DNA of 64,000 nt from NCBI GenBank assembly GCA_905221615.1, contig CAJNDT010006195.1, forward strand, positions 258,501-322,500, in the 5' to 3' direction. The notes under the pieces are model-generated. The model was not told the DNA's origin and did no database searches. It saw only the letters and a program-made list of their open reading frames with translations. Made by a program: the position numbers and the translations under genes. Below are positions 21,241-31,486 of the stretch, piece after piece. Source of the stretch: Symbiodinium sp. CCMP2592. Taxonomy: Eukaryota > Sar > Dinophyceae > Suessiales > Symbiodiniaceae. Each line of letters begins with the position of its first letter. The stretch's first letter is position 1.

Positions 21241-21475
21241 TGCTCTTGTGACTGCGAGGGAAGGTGGGGGGGGGGGAGGGGGGGGGGAAGGCTAATAACG
21301 TTCTGTGTTTAGCGTTCTTGGCTTCAGGCTTGTTTCAGGATATACTTTCCATGAGTCCTGCTCTTGTGACTGCGGGGGAGGGTGGGGGGGGGGGGAGGGG
21401 GGGGAAGGCTAATAACGTTCTGTGTTTAGCGTTCTTGGCTTCAGGCTTGTTTCAGGATGTACTTGCCATGAGTCC
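21241..21475 (+). repeat. Tandem duplication with long G-runs
   Basis: Two copies of about 117 bases lie head to tail (about 21241-21357 and 21358-21475). Each has CTCTTGTGACTGCG, a G-run of 12-14 and a second of 7-10, then GGCTAATAACGTTCTGTG and ATGAGTCC at the end. It occupies the space between two divergent genes, so it may be promoter sequence of either. The G-runs could form quadruplexes. The second copy ends at the ATG (21468) that may start the plus-strand gene. Confidence 0.85.
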
Positions 21476-23830
21476 ATGGTTGTCCGTCGCCCTGGCAACT
21501 GTCCTGGTTCTGCGCGTCGCACGTTGGCCACTGCCGTCTGCGCTGCGGCGGTTCAGCGAGTTCCAGTACTGCGACATTGAGGACCACCTCTGGGCCGCTT
21601 GCTAGAATTCTTCAGATTTTGTCTCTGTTGGAGACTTTGCAGAACTTCTCTTTCCTGTCTGCGTCCCGTGCAGGTGCTGTGTCAATTTCCAGACACTGCG
21701 GTCCACATTGCTTGGACAGCGGTTCTCCGCGACACCCGACGCGGAGGATTACCCTGGATATGGTTGATTCGCTATGCGCCTTCCCTTGCCCGTTCTGCCA
21801 CGGCTTGTGTGACGTCCGGTGCGTGTGGGATGCACGTCTTGGCAGCCGCGCTGCGGTACGCATCATGGATACATCGACGCTGGGGTTGGCCTTCAACATG
21901 GTCTCTGCCGCAGAGTGAGGCCGACTGGCTGGCACTGGTGCCCGTTGATCGAAACGTGTCTCGTGCTCCTCTTGGTGACACGGCTCCGGACGTGGCGGCG
22001 CCGGCCACTCCCCCGCGTCGGCCCTCTGTCGCTGCGGGCAGCCCTAGTCCAAGGACGTTGGCAAGTTGGCTCAGTCACGGAGCTCGTTCCTCCCCCCTGA
22101 GGGCCGAAGATAGTCCGGCGTCACGGCGCTTCAAGGATTGGTACGCAGCTCAGTGGTCTGGCTTGCAGGGCTATTCCTCTCAGCCTGCTGTGGTCGCTGT
22201 TGCTGACTCTTCTGACGAGGAGGCCCGACATCTTTCACACTTTCCAAACCACAGGAACCGGCTCGCTCGCATACTTGTCAGAGTTCTTCATGTAAGGGAA
22301 TCGGATCGCTGTCACGCCTCTGAGGTTTCTGCATGTGAGGGAATTGGATTGCTGTCATAACTCTGATATTTCTGATGCACAGGGACATGGAGACACACAT
22401 ACACACACATGCTCGCACACGCATGCGCTCGCACACGCACACTCTCCGCAGGTGCAGCAGATGGAGTCGTCCGGCGAGGCGCAAGATCTCCAGGCACGGA
22501 TCTGGAATCCGCATCTCTTGGAAGCACAGGCTCGTGCTCCTGCTGCAGCGGCTGCTTCCTCTTCTGTGGGAACGACCGGTGTCCGTTCGCAGAGGGCCTC
22601 GCAGGACCGTGTACTGCCGATACCTGGATAGGTTTAGGGTATTTTTAAGAGAAAACTTTACATGCGTGCACAAGAACTCCAGGCAAGGAGCTGGAATCCG
22701 CATCTCTTGGAAGCACCGGCTCGTGCACCTGCTGCAGCGGCTGCTTCCTCTTCTGTGGGAACGACCGGTGTCCGTTCGCAGAGGGCCTCCCAGGACCGTG
22801 TACCGCCCATACCTGGATAGGTTTAGGCTATTTTTAAAGGAAAACTTTACACATGCGTGTGTGTTGCGAATAGCCCACCATAGCCTCACACCCACCAGCA
22901 CCAGCACCATCCTGCAGGCACCCACCCTCCAGCCACCCACCAACCTGTCCTGCGCCAGCCATGCTAGGCCAGTGAACATGTTCTGCGCTACGTTGCAAAA
23001 AGCAAACAAAAAGAAAGAACCCTAAACCTCAGCCCTCTTTCCAGACCGTGGCTTGCGCTCACGAGAGGCCATTTGAGCGAGTGGGAAGGGGGGGGAAGCG
23101 GCTTTGCCTGCACGTACCTCCCTAGCCCCATGCAAGCATCGGTCTGGAACACAACCTAACCCGCATGGGTTGGGCCTCAACCCTAAAGTCCCTAAAATTT
23201 TGGCTCAATGGCAGACCTCACCAACCACCCCCCCTCCTGCCACCCACCTTCCAGCCATCAGCCCTCCAGCCACCTTTCCAGCCACCCACACTCCAGCCAC
23301 CCACGCTCCAGCCACCCACTACCTGAGCCAGCCACCCACCACCTGAGCCAACCACCCACCCTTCCAGCCACCCCTCCACCACCCACCCCTCCTGGAGGTT
23401 GCGATTAGCGATTAGCGATATAAAGGGTTCGGTTAGCGACGCATTGCGGTATTGGATTAAAAACATTGTATAAACAGCCATGATCAATGTAAGCATTCCT
23501 TTTCTCATATCGAATGTTTTAGTCTGCTCGCTGCACTCTGCCTCTCATCCGCAGGCTGCTCTTCCAGATCCCATTGAGCAATATCAGGAACTTCCCGGCC
23601 AAGAGATTCCTGACGCAGAGGCCTTAGATTATGCGCTGGACCCTGAGCCTTGAACCCTGAACCGTCAAGCCTAAAGCCTGAATCCGGCGCTGACGTGCCC
23701 GATGCAGAGGCCTCGCGCGCTGCTCCTTCTGAGAAGCGGCAGCCGAAATGGGGGGCCTGCGAAAAATGCAGCTATTCGATGCAGCCTCACATCTTTAGCA
23801 GCGGCAGGCGCTGCCTAGACTCAACTTGAT
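21468..23830 (+). CDS. Candidate 5' exons of the transposase-like gene
   Basis: Plus-strand segments with coding character lead into the transposase exons. From the left: an ATG at 21468 (MSPWLSVALATVLVLRVARW); the open stretch about 21670-22300 (RRWGWPSTWSLPQSEADWLA, then SSPLRAEDSPASRRFKDWYA); a Ser/Ala/Gln-rich exon after an AG at about 22450 (WNPHLLEAQARAPAAAAASS) that is present twice; 23555 to about 23648 (DPIEQYQELPGQEIPDAEAL); and about 23697-23815 (a C-x2-C ... C segment, KWGACEKCSYSMQP). Acceptors of CGCAG|G type precede several. Whether all belong to one transcript is not shown; the start codon is a guess. Confidence 0.4.
22480..22860 (+). repeat. Tandem duplication of an exon with its following intron start
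   Basis: Two near-identical units (about 22485-22660 and 22675-22860) each contain a WNPHLLEA...AAAAASSSVGTTGVRSQRASQDRV coding block. Each then has TACCTGGATAGGTTTAGG and an A/T-rich stretch ending AAAACTTTACA. Most changes between the copies are silent or conservative. A smaller 48-base duplication precedes them (22285-22380). Confidence 0.85.
23197..23208 (+). other. Possible relict dinoflagellate spliced-leader fragment
   Basis: Twelve bases, ATTTTGGCTCAA, equal the 3' part of the 22-nt dinoflagellate spliced leader (which ends ATTTTGGCTCAAG). The match stops before the final G, and the bases upstream do not match, so chance remains a fair explanation. Confidence 0.2.
23218..23400 (+). 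repeat. Minisatellite of CCAGCCACCCAC units in an intron
   Basis: About 180 bases of imperfect 10-12-base units (CTCCAGCCACCCA and variants) lie between two candidate exons of the transposase-like gene. Confidence 0.85.
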
Positions 23831-25191
23831 CCTGAACTTCTTCATGTTTCCATTCCCTGTGCTGCAGGTGGGAGAACCACCTCCGTCTCTTATGTTCGCA
23901 ATTCTGGAAACATGGCCGCGACGGAAAAAGAAAGTGTTGGCATAGTGTTCCATTTCCCATGGCTCGCTTGAACGAGGCCGGTCGCGAGATACGTGCCTAT
24001 GGCAGGGACGTTCGCACATATCTTTTGAACCATGGCAGCAAGTCCATGGGTTGACGTGCTCCGCCGTATAGCTCAACTCTTTTGTTGCATGCTGCTCTCC
24101 GCTTTTCCACAGCAGTTGTGCCCAGACAAAAAAGCTCTGATTGGCAGACAGCAGATCCATGCTCGTAAAGACTCAAATCTTTCGTCAGCAACCAGATGTC
24201 GCAAAGCTGTTTTGTCTCAGTGAACGGGGCGTGTCGCTGCAGAGCTGTTGTCGGCGCTCCGTCCTTTTGCAGGCCACTGGATTAAGCAACGGCTTTGAAC
24301 CTCGAAAACCCTGCGCCTCTCACCCACATCGCCCAGTGCGTTAAGCCTGCCGCAGGTCTGAATGGAGAGATGCGTCGAGCTGCGTGTTCTGGACATTCTG
24401 CCGGCGCTCGCAGCTACTTTGCTCACGACGCTGCCTGTTACACAGGACGGTGTCTTCAAATGTCCACATTTGGTTTTCTTCTCTGTGCCTTCCAAGCTTT
24501 TGTCCAATAGATAAACTCTGAGCCGGGCTGCACAGGATCGTGAGATGTGGGTCGCACAGGTTTCCAAGCATCTGATCGACGGATTGCTCCATGTATACTT
24601 CCTCCTGACGGCTGACCGGCAAGCTCTCTTGGAGGACAATTCTGCGAAAAAGTTTTCGAAACTTCTCACAGTCCCTTGCTTTCCAGGACATTCGTTCTCT
24701 TGTGGCCCTCCTCTTGTCCTTAGAGAACTGGGTGAGAACGAACGAGTTGCGCGTGGTCCATTCCGGCTTGCCAGTTCGACAGGCCTGCCAAGGTTCCACA
24801 AGTGGAAACCTTGACCTCTACTGTCCGGGAGACGTTGGCCAGCAACAAGAGGTTCTCCAGGAAATTGTCGCTTTCCATCGCCATGTTCAATCATTCGGGG
24901 ACTGTCTGCTCTTACGTGCTGACGTCATGTCCATGTTCCACACTGCCATGAGAGCTTCCCGAGACATTGTTTGTGTATTGCGCTGCAGACTTGCAGCTCC
25001 CGAACAACACCTGTAGCTGTGACGACCAACAGATGCTGAGCTTCCAAGCCAAAAGACAGCACACCGCCGCTGCATTTACTGATTCTACAGCTGCAGTTGC
25101 ACTTAGAAGCTTCTGCCCGGGCACCTGCGGCCGTAGGTCCAAGGCTAGTCTGGGGAAAAGGCTTCCGGAGCTCCGTGCTTCCTCGTGAAGC
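23831..25191. other. Long intron-like stretch, content unresolved
   Basis: Pyrimidine-rich sequence with several CAG acceptor-like sites on the plus strand. Fragmentary open frames occur on both strands (for example 24217-24894 minus and 24702-25016 plus) without domain character. It most likely holds introns and small exons of the plus-strand gene. Confidence 0.4.
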
Positions 25192-27058
25192 ATGCCTGTT
25201 TCCAAGCGGTGTCTTAAAAAGACCGCACAACACCGCTGTAGCATATGCCACAAAGAGGGGCATCGCATGGAGACTTGCTCCTCCCCAGCGGCAAGGAAGA
25301 TTCGAGAGTTGAAGACTCAGCTCCAGGTGCTTGTCGCTTTCGCTGCCTAGGGTCTTCGGTGTCGCTCTTTCGGTGTAGCTCTCGGCCATCATTCTTGTGG
25401 GGTTTTGGTTAGGGTCTAAGATTTAGGGTTCAGGGTTCAGGGTTCAGGGTTTAAGGTTCAGGGTTTAGGGTTTTGGCTTTAAGGTTCAGGGTTTTGGGTT
25501 TATTTTAAGGTGCCGGGTTGCGGGTTTCCTGCCAACAGTAAACACGAAACCCTGTATACTATAACCCCTCTCCTTGCTGCGCAGGCACTCAAGCAGAAGC
25601 AAGCCTGCAAGTACGCCAAAGTGGAACGTGTGGAGAAGAAGCGCAGGAGCACCCAGCAGGTGGGCCCGGTGGCCAAGAGACGCGAGCGCAAGGCAGTCTA
25701 CGACAACTCCGAGTCTCTGCCAGTGCCGGTACCGGCGGAGTTGCGCAGGTTCCAGGGTTGCTTTCACAAAGCTTTTTTTTAAGCCCTCGAATCAATCCCT
25801 AAACCCTTATAACCCTTACATCGCAGGCGCAAACCTGCGGACGAAAGCCTGACCAAGACCCTCAGCAACGATAGCGAAGCGATTGAGTGGCTCGTGAATA
25901 AGGGCTTCCTGCCTAGAGAACCGTTGTGTCAGACTTGCAACAGCCGCGATGTGACCATGATCCCCGCCACGGTGCATCATCCAGCGCATTGGAGGTGCGA
26001 CTGCTTTGGTTCCACAGTCATAGCTAGCCAGCTGCTTTTCCTGAACCTCTATACCTAAACCCTATACCCTGAGGTGCTTGCATTCCGAATGCAGAGCTCG
26101 CACGTACATGCTGCAGACCTCTGCTTTTCGCGGTCTGAGCTGCTCCCCGCTCAAGCTCGTGGATTTGATCAGATGCTACGTTGGTCTGGATTTCACTTTG
26201 GCGCCGCGCTCTCCGCAACTGACTCAGACCTGCCACATCGGCAGGACAGCAGCTGCTTGACTGATTCCAAGCCCGAAGCCTAAACTCTATACCTCTTGCT
26301 CCGAAGCTGATTCGGACACTTAGGCTGACCACTTCTTGGGTGTCCTCAGACACGTTGAAGCTTCCGAAGGCCTGAAATGGTCTTCAGAGGTCTCTCTGAA
26401 AGGTGCAGTCGAAGTCGACGGTACTTCCTTAGGAAAGTTCTACGTTTCAAAGACTTGCAACAGGTTTGCCCCGCAAGTTGCTGCACTCACTCGCAAGATG
26501 CAACGTGCAGGCAAACCTCTGCCCAAGGCCTTCGTTGTGCACTTTCAAGTTTTGGGGGCACGAGAACGTGGGCAGCCCCCTGTTCTCTTTGTGCCTGAAC
26601 CCTCGCTGACCGTTCCGGGGTCCCGGCCTCCCACAGAAAGCCTTGAGGCCATCAACCAGTCGGGATTGCTCACGCTGGTCAGCAAGCCCGAGGCTACCGT
26701 CATATTCAGTGATGGAAACGTGGCATGGCAAAGTGCCGCCAAAAAGATGCGGTTGAAAAATGCCGCGGTCAATCATCAGAACAAACAGTGGACGAAGCAT
26801 GTCCCCCGGCACCTTGGCAAAGCCAGGTCTGTGAGCAGACTTGCCGGCACGCAGTGCATCGATCGAAGCTGGCTGGGCCTGAAGACATTCATAGGCAACA
26901 AGGTCTCGCGCAAAAGCGGTCGTGGCCAGAATGCCTGCGAAAGCAATTTGGTTCGGCAGCTCGTGCACCAGTACATGTACAGGCAAAGCAAAGGCCCGTG
27001 TTCTCCTGCAGAGTTCTTGCTGCACTTGGGAAGCAGCTTTCGAGCGATGCAGGACTAG
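25192..27058 (+). CDS. Intron-containing ISXO2-like DDE transposase with CCHC knuckle and zinc ribbon
   Basis: Five exons: 25192-25326 (zinc knuckle CSICHKEGHRMETC, exact CX2CX4HX4C); 25585-25748 (basic, VEKKRRSTQQVGPVAKRRER); 25866-26008 (AIEWLVNKGFLPREPLCQTC, then HWRCDCF, a zinc ribbon); about 26097-26255 (SPLKLVDLIRCYVGL); and 26350-27058 (catalytic). The joins 25326/25585, 25748/25866 and 26008/26097 keep phase; the 26255/26350 junction is unresolved (a GA or GC donor would be needed). The last exon has VEVDGTSLGKFYV (first Asp), IFSDGNVAWQSAAKKM with VNHQNKQW (second Asp) and CIDRSWLGLKTFIG (third acidic residue), as in ISXO2/IS1595-type transposases. Spliceosomal introns with no terminal repeats argue for a long-resident or domesticated gene. 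Confidence 0.75.
25399..25505 (+). repeat. Interstitial telomere-like tract (TTTAGGG/TTCAGGG)
   Basis: About 105 bases made of TTTAGGG, TTCAGGG and TTTTGGG variants, for example GGGTTCAGGGTTCAGGG and GGGTTTAGGGTTTTGG. It lies inside the intron between the zinc-knuckle exon and the next exon of the transposase-like gene. Confidence 0.85.
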
Positions 27059-27312
27059 CTTCTGCAGCAGCCGTCTGCCAGCACTACAGGGAGTGGACTC
27101 TGGTGCCTCAACTGTAAACCCTCACGACGTCAACACTAGCCCCTAAACCCAAACAAAACACCGTTGCAAGCTCCAAGCTTCCGCCCGTGCTTTCTGCAGA
27201 CTTCTGGCTGCACTTGGGAAGCAGCTTTTCAGCGATGCATCGCTAGCTTCTGGAGCTGCTGTCTGCAGACACTACAGAGAGTAGACTTTGCTACCTGTAC
27301 TGTAAACCCTGA
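27008..27312 (+). repeat. Tandem duplication of the 3' end of the transposase-like gene
   Basis: The bases around the stop codon (27008-27125, with TGCACTTGGGAAGCAGCTTT, the CTAGCTTCTG after the stop, then CACTACAGGGAGT and CTGTAAACCCT) recur diverged at about 27207-27312. The second copy shares TGCACTTGGGAAGCAGCTTT and CTGTAAACCCT but shifts the frame. It is probably an untranslated decayed copy of the last exon end and its downstream telomere-like motif. Confidence 0.75.
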
Positions 27313-27597
27313 AGACGTGATCCCGAAAGCCTCAAACCTAAAGACTTTGTCATGTCAGCAGCTCTAGTGGCCACAACAACTGCCATATCATGCAGTGAGA
27401 TTTTGCAACGACGACTACCAAGAGTGCAGCAAAAAAACCGCAATGTGCGAAACCAACAGTAACTTTAGAAGCGAACCAAAACTAATATTTTTGTTCCCAA
27501 GCCCCTCTCCAAGCCTACATGCATAATCTCTCGCGTTTACCAGTGTTTTCCTGCTATGACACTCACAATCCATCAGGGGCGCACATGCGCCACGCAC
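27313..27597. other. No gene seen between convergent genes
   Basis: This gap separates the 3' ends of the plus-strand transposase-like gene and the minus-strand gene ending at 27598. No repeat or RNA gene is evident. Confidence 0.45.
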
Positions 27598-30200
27598 CTA
27601 GTTGGATGTAGTTTTCGTTAGCTTGGGGGGCCCTTCGGGTGTCGTTTCAGTCACTGCGCAAATGCCATCGTAGGATTTGCAGCGAACCAACTCCTGATAC
27701 AGATCCCAATAAGCGATGTAGTGGTCACAATCGTTGATGTCCACACCTGTGCACACCTGGAGGACTGGAGGATGAAAGCCAGGCAACTCTGTGAGAACCA
27801 ACTAAATCAAGAAACTACCCTTGAAAGATAGAAAATGGACAGGACAATGTACGGGAACATGGCAACTGCAAGAATGGCGACATGAACTGAAACTCGACCT
27901 GCTATGTTCAACCCAGCGGCCGCAAACTCCGTATCTCCGTGTTCGATCTTGTCCACGCCTTTGAGGGAAACTTCCCTGCACTTCCACTCGCACTCACTCG
28001 TCCACGCCTTAGCTTTGCTCTTGCCCCGCGTTCGGTGTTGAGCCTGTGCTTTGAGTCCATTTGAAATGTATTGAAGACTGAAACTTTAAAGCTACAGTCC
28101 AGCATGCAGCCCAGATGCAGATTTCTGGACGTCCAGCTCCAGGCTGCTGCGATGAGCACAAGCTGAAAGCACAAGCACAGGCAAGACCTGATAGACTTGA
28201 GTGCCAGAGTGCATCGAATGTGCGGTTGCTACTACGTTTATGGGTTGGGGTTTTGGGGTTCAGGGAACATGCACTTTCAAGATTGCTTCCGCTGGCAATC
28301 CCAGAATCATGTCAGAACGCATCAATCAGCTCTTAAACCCCGTGAATCGCTTCACAATCTTCCACCGCGCCTTCCCTGGGCGCCACGCCGCCATGATTCA
28401 TAAGAAATCTATGTTTCTCAGTAACAAGAAAAGCTGCAAAAACTCCCGCTTGCTGCTGACACGGTCCGCAGCACCTCTGAATTCTCAGTGGGAGCGTGAT
28501 GGAAGCCGTTTGTTGAGCAGTCGATCCCAGCCCATACCCGGTAAAGGTGTACATAGCTTTGCTAGCTCGGCTGGCTGGGCTGGCAAAATGCAGACATATC
28601 AAAAGCAGCCTACCTGGAAACTTGGTAGAAGAACTCACCCATCTGATCACAGGTGCAGCTCGTCGGGGTTTGACCTGCGACCCGCCTCCTCATGTTGGCT
28701 TTTGAGGCCACGGGCCAAGGATTTCTACTACCCTCCCCGGTTCTTTCGTTTGGAACAGTATGATGTCTCGACCGCAGAGCCAAGGTCCGACATGCGAACC
28801 AATGATCCTGCTTATCCGCACCTTGAAACGTGACCGGCTCCGTGGCAGGATGGCTTCCCATGAGTGGAAAAAAAAGCGTGAAGACTTTCATTCAGGCCGT
28901 GGTTTTTAATGCAGTTGGATGATGCTCCTCCTCCCAAACCTGGGGATCGACAGGCTGGCAGTGGGCCTCTTTTTGCTTGGACGGGTTTCGTCGACAGCGG
29001 CTGCTCTCAATCTCTATGTCAACCCACCAAAAAGAGCGAAACAAACAAAACAGCGGTAAAACAGATCGCTGGCATCAAAAGAGTGAGAAGAAAATGCGGC
29101 GGTCAGACTTTCGTTCGCTATCTCAATAGTCAAGAGTAGAAGGAGCCGTCGAAAATGCTCCAACCGTTTCGAACCGTTTCGAGTTTACACGAGTCGAGCT
29201 GAGTCTGCTGCGTGAGACGCGCAAACTGGAGCTCAAGACGTGGAGCAGGAAATGCTCAAGGCCCGAAGGCAGGTGCACTTTGCGCCAGCACATGAACAGG
29301 TGCATAAAAGATTGGGAAGTAACGTATTGGTCGCGAAAAACTTATTCGCTTGACACAAGAAAAACATCTGATGAAAGAAAGAATCAAAACAAACGGAACC
29401 ATAAAAGCCAGATTGATTAGGCAACCCAAAAACGTGGAGATTTCTGCAGCGACTGGCCGTCGTAACGGGGATCTCATTGGCTTTCAATAACTTAAGGAAA
29501 CAGGACCGGAAGCGCGAGGCCAGTATGCCACCAGACATCTCGGCAGACAGCCAGCCTGGCTGGAATCCGTACCGCGACACGAAATGAGCGCAAGTTGAAC
29601 CCATGTGACCTGATTTCCACGATCTGTGTCATGGAAGGCAAATAGGTAATCGGAGGAAACTTTGCAAATTACTGGCAGCGTTCCGGTTGGCATTCCGAAT
29701 ACAGTTAAAGAAACAGATCTCTCCCTCATGACCCAGAGACACATCACAGAAGAGACACCAAAGATCGCGGCTCAATACTGTAGCGCAATCAGTCCCTGAG
29801 ATTGGATCTGTTGTCATCTGCACGGCTAGATGGCTGCATAAATCTCAGTCCGGGCAAGAGAAATGCTGTGCTGAAAGACATTGGACAGGGATGACTACAG
29901 CAGATGCTGCTGACCGCAACGGTTTTCCACTGCTGATCGCAACAACTGGCATGCAGCCAACGCAATAGATTGCTCTGCAACATCTGATCGGTAAGGCAAC
30001 AGCACCATCCAGTCAGGTACACTTTCCACCAGGGTGGGTCTCGCAAGGGCACAAAAAAAGGGCAGTTCAGACAATGGGCAGCAGCACGAAGCACCGAGGC
30101 AAGGTGCAATCAAAATAGAAGGCTGATGAGTGACCGAAAGCTTCAGAACGCCCAGCGTGAACATTGCCGACTCCACATAGATCCGTAAAACCAAACAAAA
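27598..30200 (-). CDS. Unrecognised multi-exon gene; C-terminal exon best supported
   Basis: The best exon is 27598 to about 27790, reading TELPGFHPPVLQVCTGVDIN, DCDHYIAYWDLYQELVRC and TETTPEGPPKLTKTTSN before a TAG. Upstream minus-strand stretches with protein-like content are about 29600-29420 (SRYGFQPGWLSAEMSGGILA), about 29820-29680 (DCATVLSRDLWCLFCDVSLG) and about 30130-29900 (LVESVPDWMVLLPYRSDVAE, QSIALAACQLL). Their order fits one transcript but no splice junction has been fixed. No known domain is apparent. A plus-strand alternative at 28201-28833 reads less like protein. Confidence 0.4.
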
Positions 30201-30306
30201 ATTGTTTCACATTGCAAGTTAGGTTTCGTTTGAGGAACCGACTGTCTTGACACAGGTGCATCGAGATTGCTTCTCCGCCCTATAAGAAGAGAGAAAGAAG
30301 TGAGAA

Positions 30307-30347
<41 letters not shown>
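30307..30347 (+). repeat. GA dinucleotide microsatellite
   Basis: About 40 bases of GAGAGA preceded by GAGAAAGAAG units. It stands directly next to the A/T-rich end of the 340-bp repeat copy that starts at 30361. Confidence 0.95.
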
Positions 30348-30349
<2 letters not shown>

Positions 30350-30360
30350 AAAAAATTTTT

Positions 30361-30705
30361 GGGTGGGCGGGCTTCGTCGACTACGGCTGTAGCACTCGGT
30401 CCCTACAAACAAGACAAACCAACAAACAAACAAAGACAGTGGTGAAACGGGCAGCGCAAAAAAGGAGGCAAAAGAGCTAGCTGCGGCGCACAGGCTTTGC
30501 CGGTGTTGGCCGTTCAGCACGAGCTACGGGGCCTCAGCGACCGATCCACAACAGCAGAAGGCCGTCGCCCAAGCTGTCCAAGACTATACCGGTGGAGCCC
30601 AAAGTCAAAGCTCCGGCCGCCGTTCTAGTTCCGTCGAACAACGGTCAGCCCCGGAGTCCTGTTGTGTCCCGATCGTGCACACGAAGTCCACAAATCCAAC
30701 CTATA
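30361..30705 (-). repeat. 340-bp repeat family, copy X (retroelement 3' end)
   Basis: The same sequence occurs in the same orientation at 34718-35065. Shared blocks include GTCGACTACGGCTGTAGCAC, TGCGGCGCACAGGCTTTGCC and GATCGTGCACAC. On the minus strand the copy ends in CACCCAAAAATTTTTTC, an A-rich end. A third, more diverged piece lies at about 28960-29110. The copy directly follows the GLGPG-domain ORF remnant (30786 upward), so I read it as the 3' untranslated region of that element. A 340-bp SINE or an LTR is the alternative. Confidence 0.7.
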
Positions 30706-30785
30706 GCCTGAGGCGAGGCAATTGGCCCAACGACGTATGTCGACGGTCGCAATGCGCAGGCATATGGGCCGACGCCTCTTGTTAC

Positions 30786-31457
30786 TGGGTGCGGTCCAGC
30801 GTTGACTGCGGCGGCCAGGCATCCAGCAGGCGCTGCATGTCGTTGCCGCCAGGCGGAAATTGGGACTCGTGCAGAAGGTACAACATTTGAAAATTGCGCT
30901 GCGCATACATCTCACGCAAACGGTGGAAGCTGTACCTGTGCATATCCAGATCGGGCGCATGGAGATGCGGCATGAGTTCTGAGGATACGAAAGGGATTTG
31001 AATGCCAGGGCCGAGTCCACCTTGCGCCAAGAAAGCGTCAGCTTCTGCTTTCCAGCGTTCTTGGCCTCAGGGGTCGCGTAGGCGACACCAAGCACGGCTC
31101 CCATCGGGCATTGTCTTATCACCCGACTCTTGGTGATGAAGGAGAACGTTGGCTTTGACGTCCCACTACCGGGAAGTAAAAGTCCTTTTTCTGGGGCCCC
31201 CTCAGCCAAAACACCACGACTGCACTGAGATCCCAGCCTGGGGTGGTAGCAGCCGCCCGGAGGCGCATCAGGGCCGCGTGCAAAAGGCCAGCGGATTGGA
31301 TGGGGAGAGTGGGCGGTGCTTGCAGCCCCAAGTGGATTTCGTCAAGCGGAAGCAAAAGCCGAAAAGTACCCTTGCAAACGCCCTTGTACGAGAACATCTG
31401 TGGGTCGAACTCCCCCCGTCTGGCAGGCAGGCGTCCACGCCGGAAGCCCTCCAGCAT
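30786..31457 (-). pseudogene. Decayed ORF with GLGPG-type conserved domain (copy 1)
   Basis: On the minus strand 31457 to about 31119 reads EFDPQMFSYKGVCKGTFRLL and LHAALMRLRAAATTPGWDLS. Then in a shifted frame comes RLRDP, a TGA, GQERWKAEADAFLAQ, then GGLGPGIQIPFVSSELMPHL, HRYSFHRLREMYAQRNFQML and GGNDMQRLLDAWP, to a stop at 30786. The intact copy at 36945-37342 has an Arg codon where this one has TGA, so copy 1 is dead. The domain is conserved between copies at protein level but I do not recognise it. Its place next to reverse transcriptase sequences and a 3' A-run suggests a retroelement protein. Confidence 0.6.
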
Positions 31458-31486
31458 TCGCGCAGCAATGGCAATTTGGGGCCGCC

